From Faucicola sp048551375 (GTDB taxonomy: Bacteria > Pseudomonadota > Gammaproteobacteria > Pseudomonadales > Moraxellaceae), in assembly GCF_048551375.1 (NCBI RefSeq), contig NZ_JBLYZJ010000001.1:310001-374000 (forward strand): a DNA stretch of 64,000 nt, in the 5' to 3' direction. The notes under the pieces were generated by a model. The model was not told the origin of the DNA, made no database searches, and worked only from the letters and a program-made list of their open reading frames with translations. Every line of letters begins with the position of its first letter. Position 1 is the first letter of the stretch. The position numbers and the translations under genes were made by a program. Below, in pieces: positions 9,501 to 16,793 of this stretch.

Positions 9501-10208
9501 ATGGACGGCTCAGTCGATATCGTGAGCTTGGTGACACAAGCAAGTATTTTTGTCAAAATTATCATGGGGCTATTGTTTTTGGCGTCATTATTATGTTGGG
9601 TGACGATTTTTCGTTTGAGTAGCCGTTTGAGTAGTGCCAATAAATCGGATAATCATTTTGAGCAGACCTTTTGGTCAGGGATTGAGTTGCCCATGCTGTA
9701 TAAAGGCGTGCAAGGCAACCCAGACCGCAGTGGGCTTGAGCAGATATTTTTTATTGGTTTTACCGAGTTTTTGAAGTTATTGCGTAATCGTCAGCCCAAA
9801 GCCGATGTATTGGATGGTGTCGAGCGAAAACTGCGTGTTGGCTTGGGTCGTCAGCAGTTGGAGCTGGAGCAAGGTTTGCCTTTATTAGCCAGTATTGCGT
9901 CCGTGTCGCCTTATATTGGTTTATTGGGGACAGTGTGGGGAATTATGACGGCTTTTATGGGGCTGTCAACCTCCAGTCAAGCCACGCTATCGGCAGTCGC
10001 ACCGGGGATTGCTGAGGCATTGATTGCCACGGCATTGGGCTTGTTTGCTGCCATTCCTGCAGCGTTGGCGTTTAACCATTTTACTGCCAAAAGTGACAAG
10101 GTTTATCAAAGCCGTGCGTTATTTTGTGATGAGATGACAGGGATGCTGATGCGTGAAACACGTGGTGAACATGAGTCGTTATCCAATGCGGTAGCAGGTT
10201 CAGTGTGA
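9501..10208 (+). CDS. tolQ: TolQ, proton-channel subunit of the Tol-Pal system
   Basis: MotA/TolQ/ExbB family inner-membrane protein, 235 residues. It forms the proton channel that powers TolA during outer-membrane constriction at division. Three membrane helices are visible: one near residues 18-38, then a pair around PYIGLLGTVWGIMTAFMGL and APGIAEALIATALGLFAAIPA, the latter with the family's conserved pore-lining Thr/Ala/Pro pattern. The length fits TolQ (about 230 residues). The stop codon overlaps the tolR start in the sequence TGATG, which indicates translational coupling. Placement before tolR, tolA and tolB separates it from ExbB. Confidence 0.93.
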   Translation: MDGSVDIVSLVTQASIFVKIIMGLLFLASLLCWVTIFRLSSRLSSANKSDNHFEQTFWSGIELPMLYKGVQGNPDRSGLEQIFFIGFTEFLKLLRNRQPKADVLDGVERKLRVGLGRQQLELEQGLPLLASIASVSPYIGLLGTVWGIMTAFMGLSTSSQATLSAVAPGIAEALIATALGLFAAIPAALAFNHFTAKSDKVYQSRALFCDEMTGMLMRETRGEHESLSNAVAGSV

Positions 10209-10672
10209 TGAAAGCCAATCCTTATAGCCGTAGCACAAACCGTAAAGTCAACGCCAATATGAATGTCGTTCCCTATATTGACGTGATGTTGGTGTTGTTG
10301 GTGATTTTTATGGTCACTGCCCCCATGCTGACCACAGGTGTGGATATCGACCTCCCCAAAGCCCAAGCCAAGGCATTGAGCCAAGGCACACAACTGCCTG
10401 TGATTGTGTCACTCAAAGCCGATGGTAATCTTTATCTGAGTTATCAAGATAAAACCGATGAACCGATGAATCAATCGCAGTTGATTGACACCTTACATAC
10501 GTTGCAAGGGCTACCAGAATACCAACTGGACGGCAAACCCAATGTCAATGTGATGATTAATGCGGATAAAAATAATGAATATGGTCAAGTCATGCAACTA
10601 ATGGCAAATTTGCAACAAGCAGGCATTGAAAAAGTCGGACTACTGACCGCACCGCCCAAAAGTAAGCATTAA
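10208..10672 (+). CDS. tolR: TolR, inner-membrane stator subunit of the Tol-Pal system
   Basis: ExbD/TolR family, 154 residues. One N-terminal membrane helix (VPYIDVMLVLLVIFMVTAPM) carries the conserved proton-relay aspartate, followed by a periplasmic domain beginning DIDLPKAQA and ending with the helix GQVMQLMANLQQAGIEKVGL. I place the start at the ATG at 10208, which overlaps the tolQ TGA; a GTG three bases earlier is in frame but less likely. The protein partners TolQ in a 5:2-type motor and contacts TolA. A 63-bp repeat element follows the stop codon. Confidence 0.92.
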   Translation: MKANPYSRSTNRKVNANMNVVPYIDVMLVLLVIFMVTAPMLTTGVDIDLPKAQAKALSQGTQLPVIVSLKADGNLYLSYQDKTDEPMNQSQLIDTLHTLQGLPEYQLDGKPNVNVMINADKNNEYGQVMQLMANLQQAGIEKVGLLTAPPKSKH

Positions 10673-10675
10673 GTT

Positions 10676-10738
10676 AGGACTTACGCAAAAATGCCATTTG
10701 TAGGTTGGGTGGAAGAATGACACCCAACATAAACCATT
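10676..10738. repeat. 63-bp dispersed repeat, copy 1 (tolR-tolA gap)
   Basis: Begins AGGACTTACGCAAAAATGCC and ends ACATAAACCATT. It contains a short hairpin GTTGGGTG / CACCCAAC. The same 63 bases occur at 62937-62999 with one difference (GAAGAATG here, GAAGCATG there). It fills the tolR-tolA gap and stops two bases before the AAGAGGA that serves tolA. Confidence 0.9.
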
Positions 10739-10755
10739 CAAGAGGAAACCCCATT

Positions 10756-11682
10756 GTGACATCAGGTCAGATTACATCTGTTTATGTCCCTGTCGAAACC
10801 CCAGATTACAAAACATGGGCAATTATCCTAAGCTTGATTGGGCATGGGGTGTTGTTGGGTGGGTTATGGTTTTATCGTGGCACACCACCGCCCATACCAA
10901 TGGAAACCACCTTAATTACCCCAGAGCAGTTTTCTGCCATTGAAGGGCAAATCCAAGCCAACCAACAAAATAATGCAATGATGGCAGGTGAAATGGCAGG
11001 TGGGGGCATGACCTCGCCCACCACCAAATCCAGTCACCAGCCTAGCCCACAAGCCAAAGCCATGATGAATGATATTGCCAATAAACAACAGCAATACCTC
11101 AAACAGCAAGCCAAATTTGCCGAACAAATCGACCGTGAAGTCGAAGCCGAACAACAACAAGTGGTTGAGCAACTTGACCAACAGCAAGCCGAAGAACAAG
11201 AAACCTTACAAGATTATCGCCATGCCGAAGACAATCTTGATGAAATACGTGCTGAAATTCAAGCCACGAGCGAAGCCTATAAAAAAGACATAAAACCCAA
11301 ACAAACAGATAACAATGTGGGGCAAAATTTGGATTTGGCAACGCATGGCAAAGGGATTAGCACCAGTACCAGTCAAGCTCGCACAGGGGGCAATGGTAGC
11401 CCACGGCAAGGGGGGGCGACAGGGGGTGATTCGGCGGGTTATATTAATAAAATTATGTCAATCATTGATGCCAACTGGCGACCCCCAACAAATAGCATGG
11501 GCAAATCTTTGATTGCATCCTTTACTGTGGCAAGTGATGGTAGTATTAGTAATATTAGCATTAAAAGTGCAGGTGATGAGATTTTTAAAGCCAGTTTGGT
11601 CAAAGCCATTCAATCTTCCAGTCCTTTACCGCCACCACCCAATGGTACAAGAACATTTACAGGTAATTTTAAAGCCGATTAA
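10756..11682 (+). CDS. tolA: TolA, periplasm-spanning energy transducer
   Basis: TolA-type protein, 308 residues. It has one N-terminal membrane helix (TWAIILSLIGHGVLLGGLWF), a long Gln/Glu/Lys-rich helical domain at about residues 100-190, a Gly/Thr-rich linker, and a C-terminal TolA domain (INKIMSIIDANWRPP ... SLIASFTVASDGSISNISI ... ALVKAIQSSSPLPPPP-like end). It reaches across the periplasm to TolB/Pal, driven by TolQR. I favour the GTG at 10756, which has AGAGGA ten bases upstream and lies just beyond the repeat. An ATG at 10717 inside the repeat, preceded by GGAAG, would add 13 residues. Translation may use either. Confidence 0.88.
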   Translation: MTSGQITSVYVPVETPDYKTWAIILSLIGHGVLLGGLWFYRGTPPPIPMETTLITPEQFSAIEGQIQANQQNNAMMAGEMAGGGMTSPTTKSSHQPSPQAKAMMNDIANKQQQYLKQQAKFAEQIDREVEAEQQQVVEQLDQQQAEEQETLQDYRHAEDNLDEIRAEIQATSEAYKKDIKPKQTDNNVGQNLDLATHGKGISTSTSQARTGGNGSPRQGGATGGDSAGYINKIMSIIDANWRPPTNSMGKSLIASFTVASDGSISNISIKSAGDEIFKASLVKAIQSSSPLPPPPNGTRTFTGNFKAD

Positions 11683-11704
11683 ACTTAAAAATATAGGTCA
11701 TAAT

Positions 11705-13021
11705 ATGAATAAAATCTATTTCCAAACCGTGCTGATGGCATTGATGGCAAGCCTACCTTTATCGAATTTGGCTCATGCCCAAGACGTTGATTTTACGTTG
11801 GTCAAAAAAGCCCCACGTTCTAATTTACAGATTGCCCTTGTGCCGTTTGCAGGGGCGGAAAGTATTTCCAATATTATCACCAATGATTTGACCAACCTTG
11901 GACAATACACCCTCGATAGCAACTTGCCAGAACGCCCACACAGCTACCAAGAAGTGACGCTTCCAGTATGGCAACACAACGCCGTCCCTTACCTTGTGGT
12001 GGGCAATACTCGTAGTAACAAAGGCGATGTTGAAATTAACTTTGATGTCATTGATGTAACGACAGGGCAAGTCATGCAAGGCTCACAAAAAGTCATCACC
12101 AAAAACAACCCACAAAGTTTACGCATGGCAGGGCATAAAGTCGCTGACCGTATTTATGAGATTTTGACAGGGATAAAAGGCGACTTTTCGGGCAAAATCG
12201 CCTATGTGGTACAAACAGGGGTAAGCAAAAACCGAGTATCGCATCTTGTGGTGTCGGATGTTGATGGCTATAACCCAAAAATTGTCCAACAAGTCAATGG
12301 CAGTATCAGTGCATTGACCCCCTCTGCCAATGGTCGAACCTTTAGCTATATGGTGCAACAAACCAATGGCAAACCTGTCATCTATATGGCAGATGTGGTG
12401 AGTGGTACAAGTAGCCTACTAACCCCATTTAAAGCCAATAACTTAGGTGGTGCGATTTCGCCAGACGGCTCAAGCGTGCTGTTTAGTAGCGATTTTGAAA
12501 CCAACACCAACCAAATCTACCTATCTCGTAGTGGTGGCAAGCCCCAACGTTTGACCAATGACCCTGTGGGTGCGTACTATCCCAGCTGGTCGCCAGATGG
12601 CAATTCATTCGTTTATACCTCAGACCGAGCAGGGGGCAAAAAAGGTGGTAACCGTGGACAAATTTACCGTTATAACTTATCGACTGGTAGTGAGCAACAA
12701 CTCACCTATGGCGGACTCAACTCAATGGGACGTATCAGCAATGATGGCAAAAAAATGTCCTTTTTATCAGGAACAAATCAAGGCATGGTGATGGATTTGG
12801 CTTCTCGTAGTAGCACAGGGGTCAACAATGTCGGCATGAGCGAAGCCCCTAGCATCTCGCCCAATGGACAGCATTATATCTATTCGGGGCGGAATGTCGT
12901 CACCATCGTGACCAATGGTAAATCGGTAAGTATTAGCCCTAGCCAAAACGGTGTCCCAGCAGGCACGGTATATGGTCCAATTTGGCTTAATCCAGATGCC
13001 AATAATAGTATGGTGAAATAA
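11705..13021 (+). CDS. tolB: TolB, periplasmic beta-propeller of the Tol-Pal system
   Basis: TolB, 438 residues. A Sec signal peptide ends in LSNLAHA before QDVDFTLV. The N-terminal alpha/beta domain (IALVPFAGAESISNIITNDL) is followed by a six-bladed propeller of PD40/WD40-like repeats with recurring motifs such as ISPDGSSVLFSSD, YPSWSPDGNSFVYTSDR and ISNDGKKMSFLS. The mature N-terminus should form the TolA box. The ATG at 11705 was chosen because the signal peptide begins there; reading further upstream in the same frame overlaps tolA and is not plausible. The gap after tolA is 22 bases, so it belongs to the tol operon. Confidence 0.93.
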   Translation: MNKIYFQTVLMALMASLPLSNLAHAQDVDFTLVKKAPRSNLQIALVPFAGAESISNIITNDLTNLGQYTLDSNLPERPHSYQEVTLPVWQHNAVPYLVVGNTRSNKGDVEINFDVIDVTTGQVMQGSQKVITKNNPQSLRMAGHKVADRIYEILTGIKGDFSGKIAYVVQTGVSKNRVSHLVVSDVDGYNPKIVQQVNGSISALTPSANGRTFSYMVQQTNGKPVIYMADVVSGTSSLLTPFKANNLGGAISPDGSSVLFSSDFETNTNQIYLSRSGGKPQRLTNDPVGAYYPSWSPDGNSFVYTSDRAGGKKGGNRGQIYRYNLSTGSEQQLTYGGLNSMGRISNDGKKMSFLSGTNQGMVMDLASRSSTGVNNVGMSEAPSISPNGQHYIYSGRNVVTIVTNGKSVSISPSQNGVPAGTVYGPIWLNPDANNSMVK

Positions 13022-13037
13022 TTGAATTTTATTGGGT

Positions 13038-13105
13038 TGTAGGGGCGTAATGCTTACGCCCTGTTTGAAATTTTAGTAATTGGGCTTATGCAATAAGCCC
13101 CTACA
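13038..13105. repeat. Paired palindromes between tolB and the TolB-like gene
   Basis: Two hairpins, GGGGCGTAATGCTTACGCCC (13042-13061) and GGGCTTATGCAATAAGCCCC (13082-13101), enclosed by outer inverted arms TGTAGGGGC (13038-13046) and GCCCCTACA (13097-13105). The arrangement is BIME-like. The cores resemble the palindromic centre of the 94-bp element found elsewhere in the window. Confidence 0.75.
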
Positions 13106-13180
13106 GTGATATTTTTTATTTTGAATACAGTTTCTTAAAATAACCTATCGCTAATCCACCCTACTAAAGAATTGTTTAGA

Positions 13181-14323
13181 ATGTCCATTTCCCCTTTATT
13201 TCTCCTAAGTGTGCTATGCGTCAGCGTTACGGCATGTAGCACCTTGCCGATGGCTTCAAAAGGTTCGCCATTTGCCCCTATTACCCAACTCACCCAACCA
13301 ACACAAGTTACTTCACCGACCGCCAAAATACAGGCAGGGCGGTGGCTATTTATTGTCGAGCAAGGCACTGGTAAATCTCGTATTAGTTCTTTGGTGCTGA
13401 CGGATATGAATGGTCAACATAGTAAGATTTTGACCCAACGCACTGGCACGATATTTAGCCTATCGCCCAGTCGTGATGGACGCTATGCCACCTTTACCGC
13501 CCAATCACCGAATGATTTTCCGCATATTTTTACCCTTGAGATTGCCACAGGGCGTACCACATTGATTACCCCCCAACGGCACAATCATTTTAGCGGTAAT
13601 CTGTCACCAAATAATCAACAACTGTTAATCTCAAGCAGTTTGGACGATAACCCAGAAATTTACCTTACCGATAACCAAGGCAATGACCCCCAACGCTTGA
13701 CCCATGATGCGGCTGCCGACTTCGCCCCAGTGTGGTTGCCTGATGCCAGTGGGTTTATTTTTACTTCGGATAGGGCAGGCAAGTTGCGACCGCAGTTGTA
13801 TCAATATACCTTTGACAAGGTGGTTCAATCATCTAGCCAAACTAACCAACCTAATCAATCCGCCGTAACCAGCACTGGCAAAATCAAAGCCCTTACCCAA
13901 AATAGATATAGTAGTAATGCCAAAATCAGCCCCAATGGACAATGGATAAGCTATATCGCCAAAGATGCCCAAGGTGATATTGTGTATCGTGTGCAGTCGC
14001 TTGCAACAGGGCAGGGTAACGCATGGCGAAATGATGGCTATGCCGATGCCATGACTTTTTCTGCGGATGGTCAATGGCTAGTATATGCCAGTGTTAACAC
14101 AGACAAAAATACCAATAGCAATGCTATAATCCAAACGATTGATGCGATACCTGTCGCCCAGTTAGTTAATGTTGAAAAAACTGCTGATACCTTAGCATTG
14201 CCTAAGCCTGCGTTTAGCCTAAATTTTTCGGATAGAGCGATGCAAGATATTTTTGGGTTAGATAAAGGAAGTGATGATAAACATCAAAAATGGGTCATTC
14301 GAGAGCCGTATTTATTGTTTTAA
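13181..14323 (+). CDS. TolB-like beta-propeller lipoprotein
   Basis: Predicted lipoprotein of 380 residues. The signal peptide (MSISPLFLLSVLCVSVTAC) has a lipobox ending at Cys19. After a Thr/Pro-rich linker it holds PD40 propeller repeats very like those of the preceding TolB: LSPSRDGRYATFTAQS, LSPNNQQLLISSSLDDNPEIY, FIFTSDRAGK, ISPNGQWISYIAKD, FSADGQWLVYAS. The N-terminal alpha/beta TolB domain is missing. It sits where pal is normally found but has no OmpA-like peptidoglycan-binding domain. It is probably a paralogue of tolB that arose by duplication and was retargeted to a membrane; its role is unknown. The ATG at 13181 is the start that gives a proper lipoprotein signal. Palindrome pairs flank the gene on both sides. 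Confidence 0.75.
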   Translation: MSISPLFLLSVLCVSVTACSTLPMASKGSPFAPITQLTQPTQVTSPTAKIQAGRWLFIVEQGTGKSRISSLVLTDMNGQHSKILTQRTGTIFSLSPSRDGRYATFTAQSPNDFPHIFTLEIATGRTTLITPQRHNHFSGNLSPNNQQLLISSSLDDNPEIYLTDNQGNDPQRLTHDAAADFAPVWLPDASGFIFTSDRAGKLRPQLYQYTFDKVVQSSSQTNQPNQSAVTSTGKIKALTQNRYSSNAKISPNGQWISYIAKDAQGDIVYRVQSLATGQGNAWRNDGYADAMTFSADGQWLVYASVNTDKNTNSNAIIQTIDAIPVAQLVNVEKTADTLALPKPAFSLNFSDRAMQDIFGLDKGSDDKHQKWVIREPYLLF

Positions 14324-14409
14324 CGTTATTTAATGGTAACGATGGCTTTAAAAATTGGGTGGCTTGCACCATATTTAACCTAAGTTTGATATTAAATAGA
14401 TTTGTATTC

Positions 14410-14474
14410 GTAAGGTGCGTTCTACGCACCATTTAAAATAAATGTGTATCATGGGTGCGTATGACGCACCTTAC
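14410..14474. repeat. Paired palindromes downstream of the TolB-like gene
   Basis: Two hairpins, GGTGCGTTCTACGCACC (14414-14430) and GGTGCGTATGACGCACC (14454-14470), lie within outer 10-bp perfect arms GTAAGGTGCG (14410-14419) and CGCACCTTAC (14465-14474). It has the same architecture as 13038-13105 with different core letters. It may also serve as a terminator. Confidence 0.75.
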
Positions 14475-14525
14475 ATTAAGACCATTTTCAAACAGCTCCA
14501 TGACTTAGCTATTCTGAGGATTGCC

Positions 14526-15047
14526 ATGAATTTAGAAAAACCAGATTTGACAAATCCCAATCCACAACCACCCACGATGGATTTGCCCCCTTTTTCACAC
14601 AATCCTTATACCGCACCACAAGCCAGTAGCAATCATGCGTTGAGCCGTACTGATGGTGTGAGTGATAGTTTGATTAGCTATAATCATATTACTTATGCGT
14701 TGGCGGTGTTTAGCTATTTTACCGCAGGGTTGACGTGGATTGTGCCGATTGTGATGAATTACCTCAAGCGTGATGAGGCAAGAGGAACATGGCTATATAG
14801 TCATTTTGATTGGCAAATTAAGACCTTTTGGTACAGTATCTTTTTTGGTGTGATTGGCGGTGTGATGCTGTTTTTTGGCTTAGGGGGAATATTGGTTGGG
14901 GCGATGGCAGATAGTAATGGGGCGATGGGCGGTAGTTTGTTGCTGAGTGTGTTGGGCGGTGTGGTGTTAGCTTTTACTTTATTTTGGCATTTATACCGTA
15001 TGGCTCGGGGCTGGATTGCATTAGCCAATCGTAAGCCAGTGCCATAA
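14526..15047 (+). CDS. DUF4870-like small membrane protein
   Basis: Integral membrane protein of 173 residues. It has a Pro/Asn-rich polar N-terminus of about 50 residues followed by three hydrophobic segments and the C-terminal motif HLYRMARGWIALANRKPV, which is typical of the DUF4870/Tim44-neighbour type of small membrane proteins. Function unknown. The ATG at 14526 has GAGGA five bases upstream; in-frame starts further upstream lie within or next to the palindromic repeat and are rejected. The gene seems to stand alone between the tol region and pyrD. Confidence 0.7.
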   Translation: MNLEKPDLTNPNPQPPTMDLPPFSHNPYTAPQASSNHALSRTDGVSDSLISYNHITYALAVFSYFTAGLTWIVPIVMNYLKRDEARGTWLYSHFDWQIKTFWYSIFFGVIGGVMLFFGLGGILVGAMADSNGAMGGSLLLSVLGGVVLAFTLFWHLYRMARGWIALANRKPVP

Positions 15048-15090
15048 ACATGGCTTTAGCATGATTTTGAGTGTTTTTTGGCGGATACAC

Positions 15091-15099
15091 TGGTATAAT
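15091..15099 (+). promoter_or_regulatory. Extended -10 promoter of pyrD
   Basis: TGGTATAAT, a perfect extended -10 with TATAAT at 15094-15099. A TTGAGT at 15067-15072 is too far away (21 bases) to be a standard -35. Transcription would begin near 15106. Confidence 0.55.
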
Positions 15100-15148
15100 G
15101 CGTTTTTGTTATCATTCTTATCAAGTCTAAGTGAGTAGCAATTCGCCT

Positions 15149-16189
15149 ATGTATGCTTTACTTCGCCCTTTCTTATTGCACACCGACCCCGAAAAAGCCC
15201 ATGAACTGACCTTATCCATGCTCGAAAAATCCCAAAAAATGGGGGTTTTAGGGCTTGTCTATGGCAAACAAGAACTGCCGACCGAATGTATGGGGCTAAA
15301 TTTTAGCAATCCTGTGGGTTTGGCGGCAGGGCTGGATAAAAACGGTGAGTATATTGATGCGTTATCGGCATTGGGCTTTGGGTTTATTGAGATTGGTACG
15401 ATTACCCCAAAACCGCAAGACGGCAATCCCAAACCACGCTTGTTTCGTATCAAAGAAGCCAATGCCATTATCAATCGCATGGGCTTTAACAATAAAGGCG
15501 TGGATTATCTGATTCAACAGGTCAAACGTAGCAAATATCAAGGTATTTTGGGGATTAATATTGGCAAAAATGCCGTGACCCCAGTCGAAAACGCCCTTGA
15601 TGATTATGTGTATTGCCTTGAGCGAGTGTATCCGTATGCCTCGTATATTACGGTGAATATTTCTTCACCAAATACCAAAAATTTGCGTGATTTACAAAGT
15701 GGCGAAGCCTTAACTCGCTTGCTTGACGGCATTAAAAATCGCCATACCCAGCTTGCCACCCAACATCAATATTATGTGCCATTGGTGCTAAAAGTCGCCC
15801 CAGACCTCGATGAAGAGCAAATTGATTATATTGCCAAAGAGTTGGTGCGTTTTGATATTGATGGGTTGATTACCACCAATACCACGTTGAGCCGTCAAGG
15901 GGTAGAGGATTATGCCACAAGCCAAGAAGCAGGCGGTTTATCGGGTCGTCCGCTGAGTCACATGAGTACCCAAGTGCTTGCCCAGTTTGCCGAGCGTCTG
16001 CCACCATCTGTGGCGTTGGTTGGGGTAGGGGGCATTGACAATGGTCAGCGAGCGGTCAATAAAATCGAAGCTGGGGCGAGTTTGGTGCAGATTTATAGTG
16101 GTTTGATTTATGAAGGCCCTGCCTTGATTCATCAATGCGTTGAGGCGATTGACGGCTATCGTTTTAGCCAAACCCACCCCTCAGCATAG
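15149..16189 (+). CDS. pyrD: Dihydroorotate dehydrogenase (quinone), class 2
   Basis: Membrane-associated flavoprotein of pyrimidine synthesis that oxidises dihydroorotate to orotate with quinone; 346 residues. The N-terminal quinone-site helices (MYALLRPFLLHTDPEKAHEL) and the catalytic motif NISSPNTKNLRDLQ, with serine as base, identify class 2. FMN-binding motifs GLAAGLDKNG, NTTLSR, GGLSGRPL and GVGGI are present. The ATG at 15149 matches the family N-terminus; a GTG six codons upstream (15131) is possible. The next gene, cvpA, starts ten bases after the stop, so cotranscription is likely. Confidence 0.93.
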   Translation: MYALLRPFLLHTDPEKAHELTLSMLEKSQKMGVLGLVYGKQELPTECMGLNFSNPVGLAAGLDKNGEYIDALSALGFGFIEIGTITPKPQDGNPKPRLFRIKEANAIINRMGFNNKGVDYLIQQVKRSKYQGILGINIGKNAVTPVENALDDYVYCLERVYPYASYITVNISSPNTKNLRDLQSGEALTRLLDGIKNRHTQLATQHQYYVPLVLKVAPDLDEEQIDYIAKELVRFDIDGLITTNTTLSRQGVEDYATSQEAGGLSGRPLSHMSTQVLAQFAERLPPSVALVGVGGIDNGQRAVNKIEAGASLVQIYSGLIYEGPALIHQCVEAIDGYRFSQTHPSA

Positions 16190-16198
16190 GGCAAACGT

Positions 16199-16726
16199 AT
16201 GTCAGGTTTGGATATTATCATTCTTGCCACCTTGGTTATTGGGCTGTGGCAAGGCTTTAACAATGGCTTAATGCGTTCGTTGGTTGGGCTATTTGGGTGG
16301 TTGATTGCGTTGGTGTGTGCCAGTGTGTTTGCCAAGCCGTTAGCTCCCATGTTTTTGGGTGTGGTCAATTCTCCGATTTTGAGCGTGGTAATCGCATTTT
16401 TGGCAGTGGCATTGACCGTGATTGTCATTTTGCAAGTGGTGCTATGGGTGTTAAATAGCACGCTAAAAGGGCTAAAATTAAGCTTTGTTGATAAATTAGC
16501 AGGGGCGGTGTTCGCTTGTGGCAAAAATTTATTGGTCGTGATGTTAATGTTAAATTTAATCATGCCATTTGTTGCCCAACGTGATTTTTGGCAAAAATCC
16601 GCCATCACCCAAGCCCTTGTGCCTTATATGCCATTTGCGGTGAATTTGTCCAAACGTATTGCCAGTGGTGTCAGCGAAAGCACCCATGAGGGTGTTAATC
16701 AATTGGATAAAGTCGCCAAGCCGTAG
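16199..16726 (+). CDS. cvpA: CvpA family membrane protein
   Basis: Inner-membrane protein of the CvpA (colicin V production) family, 175 residues with four membrane helices and the typical opening MSGLDIIILATLVIGLWQGF. In many proteobacteria cvpA lies directly before purF, as here (67-base gap). Its molecular role is still unsettled; links to envelope homeostasis have been reported. It has a short polar C-terminal tail. No distinct promoter is visible between it and pyrD. Confidence 0.88.
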   Translation: MSGLDIIILATLVIGLWQGFNNGLMRSLVGLFGWLIALVCASVFAKPLAPMFLGVVNSPILSVVIAFLAVALTVIVILQVVLWVLNSTLKGLKLSFVDKLAGAVFACGKNLLVVMLMLNLIMPFVAQRDFWQKSAITQALVPYMPFAVNLSKRIASGVSESTHEGVNQLDKVAKP

Positions 16727-16793
16727 GGGTTGGTGGTGTATTAGGTTTAAAGTTTTATAACACATTCTATTTCACAGCACGAAGGGGTTTTAT

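Noticed and set aside
16156..16608. 150-codon open frame antisense to cvpA
   Set aside because: Thr/Asn-rich mirror of a membrane-protein gene; cvpA-purF synteny supports the plus strand.
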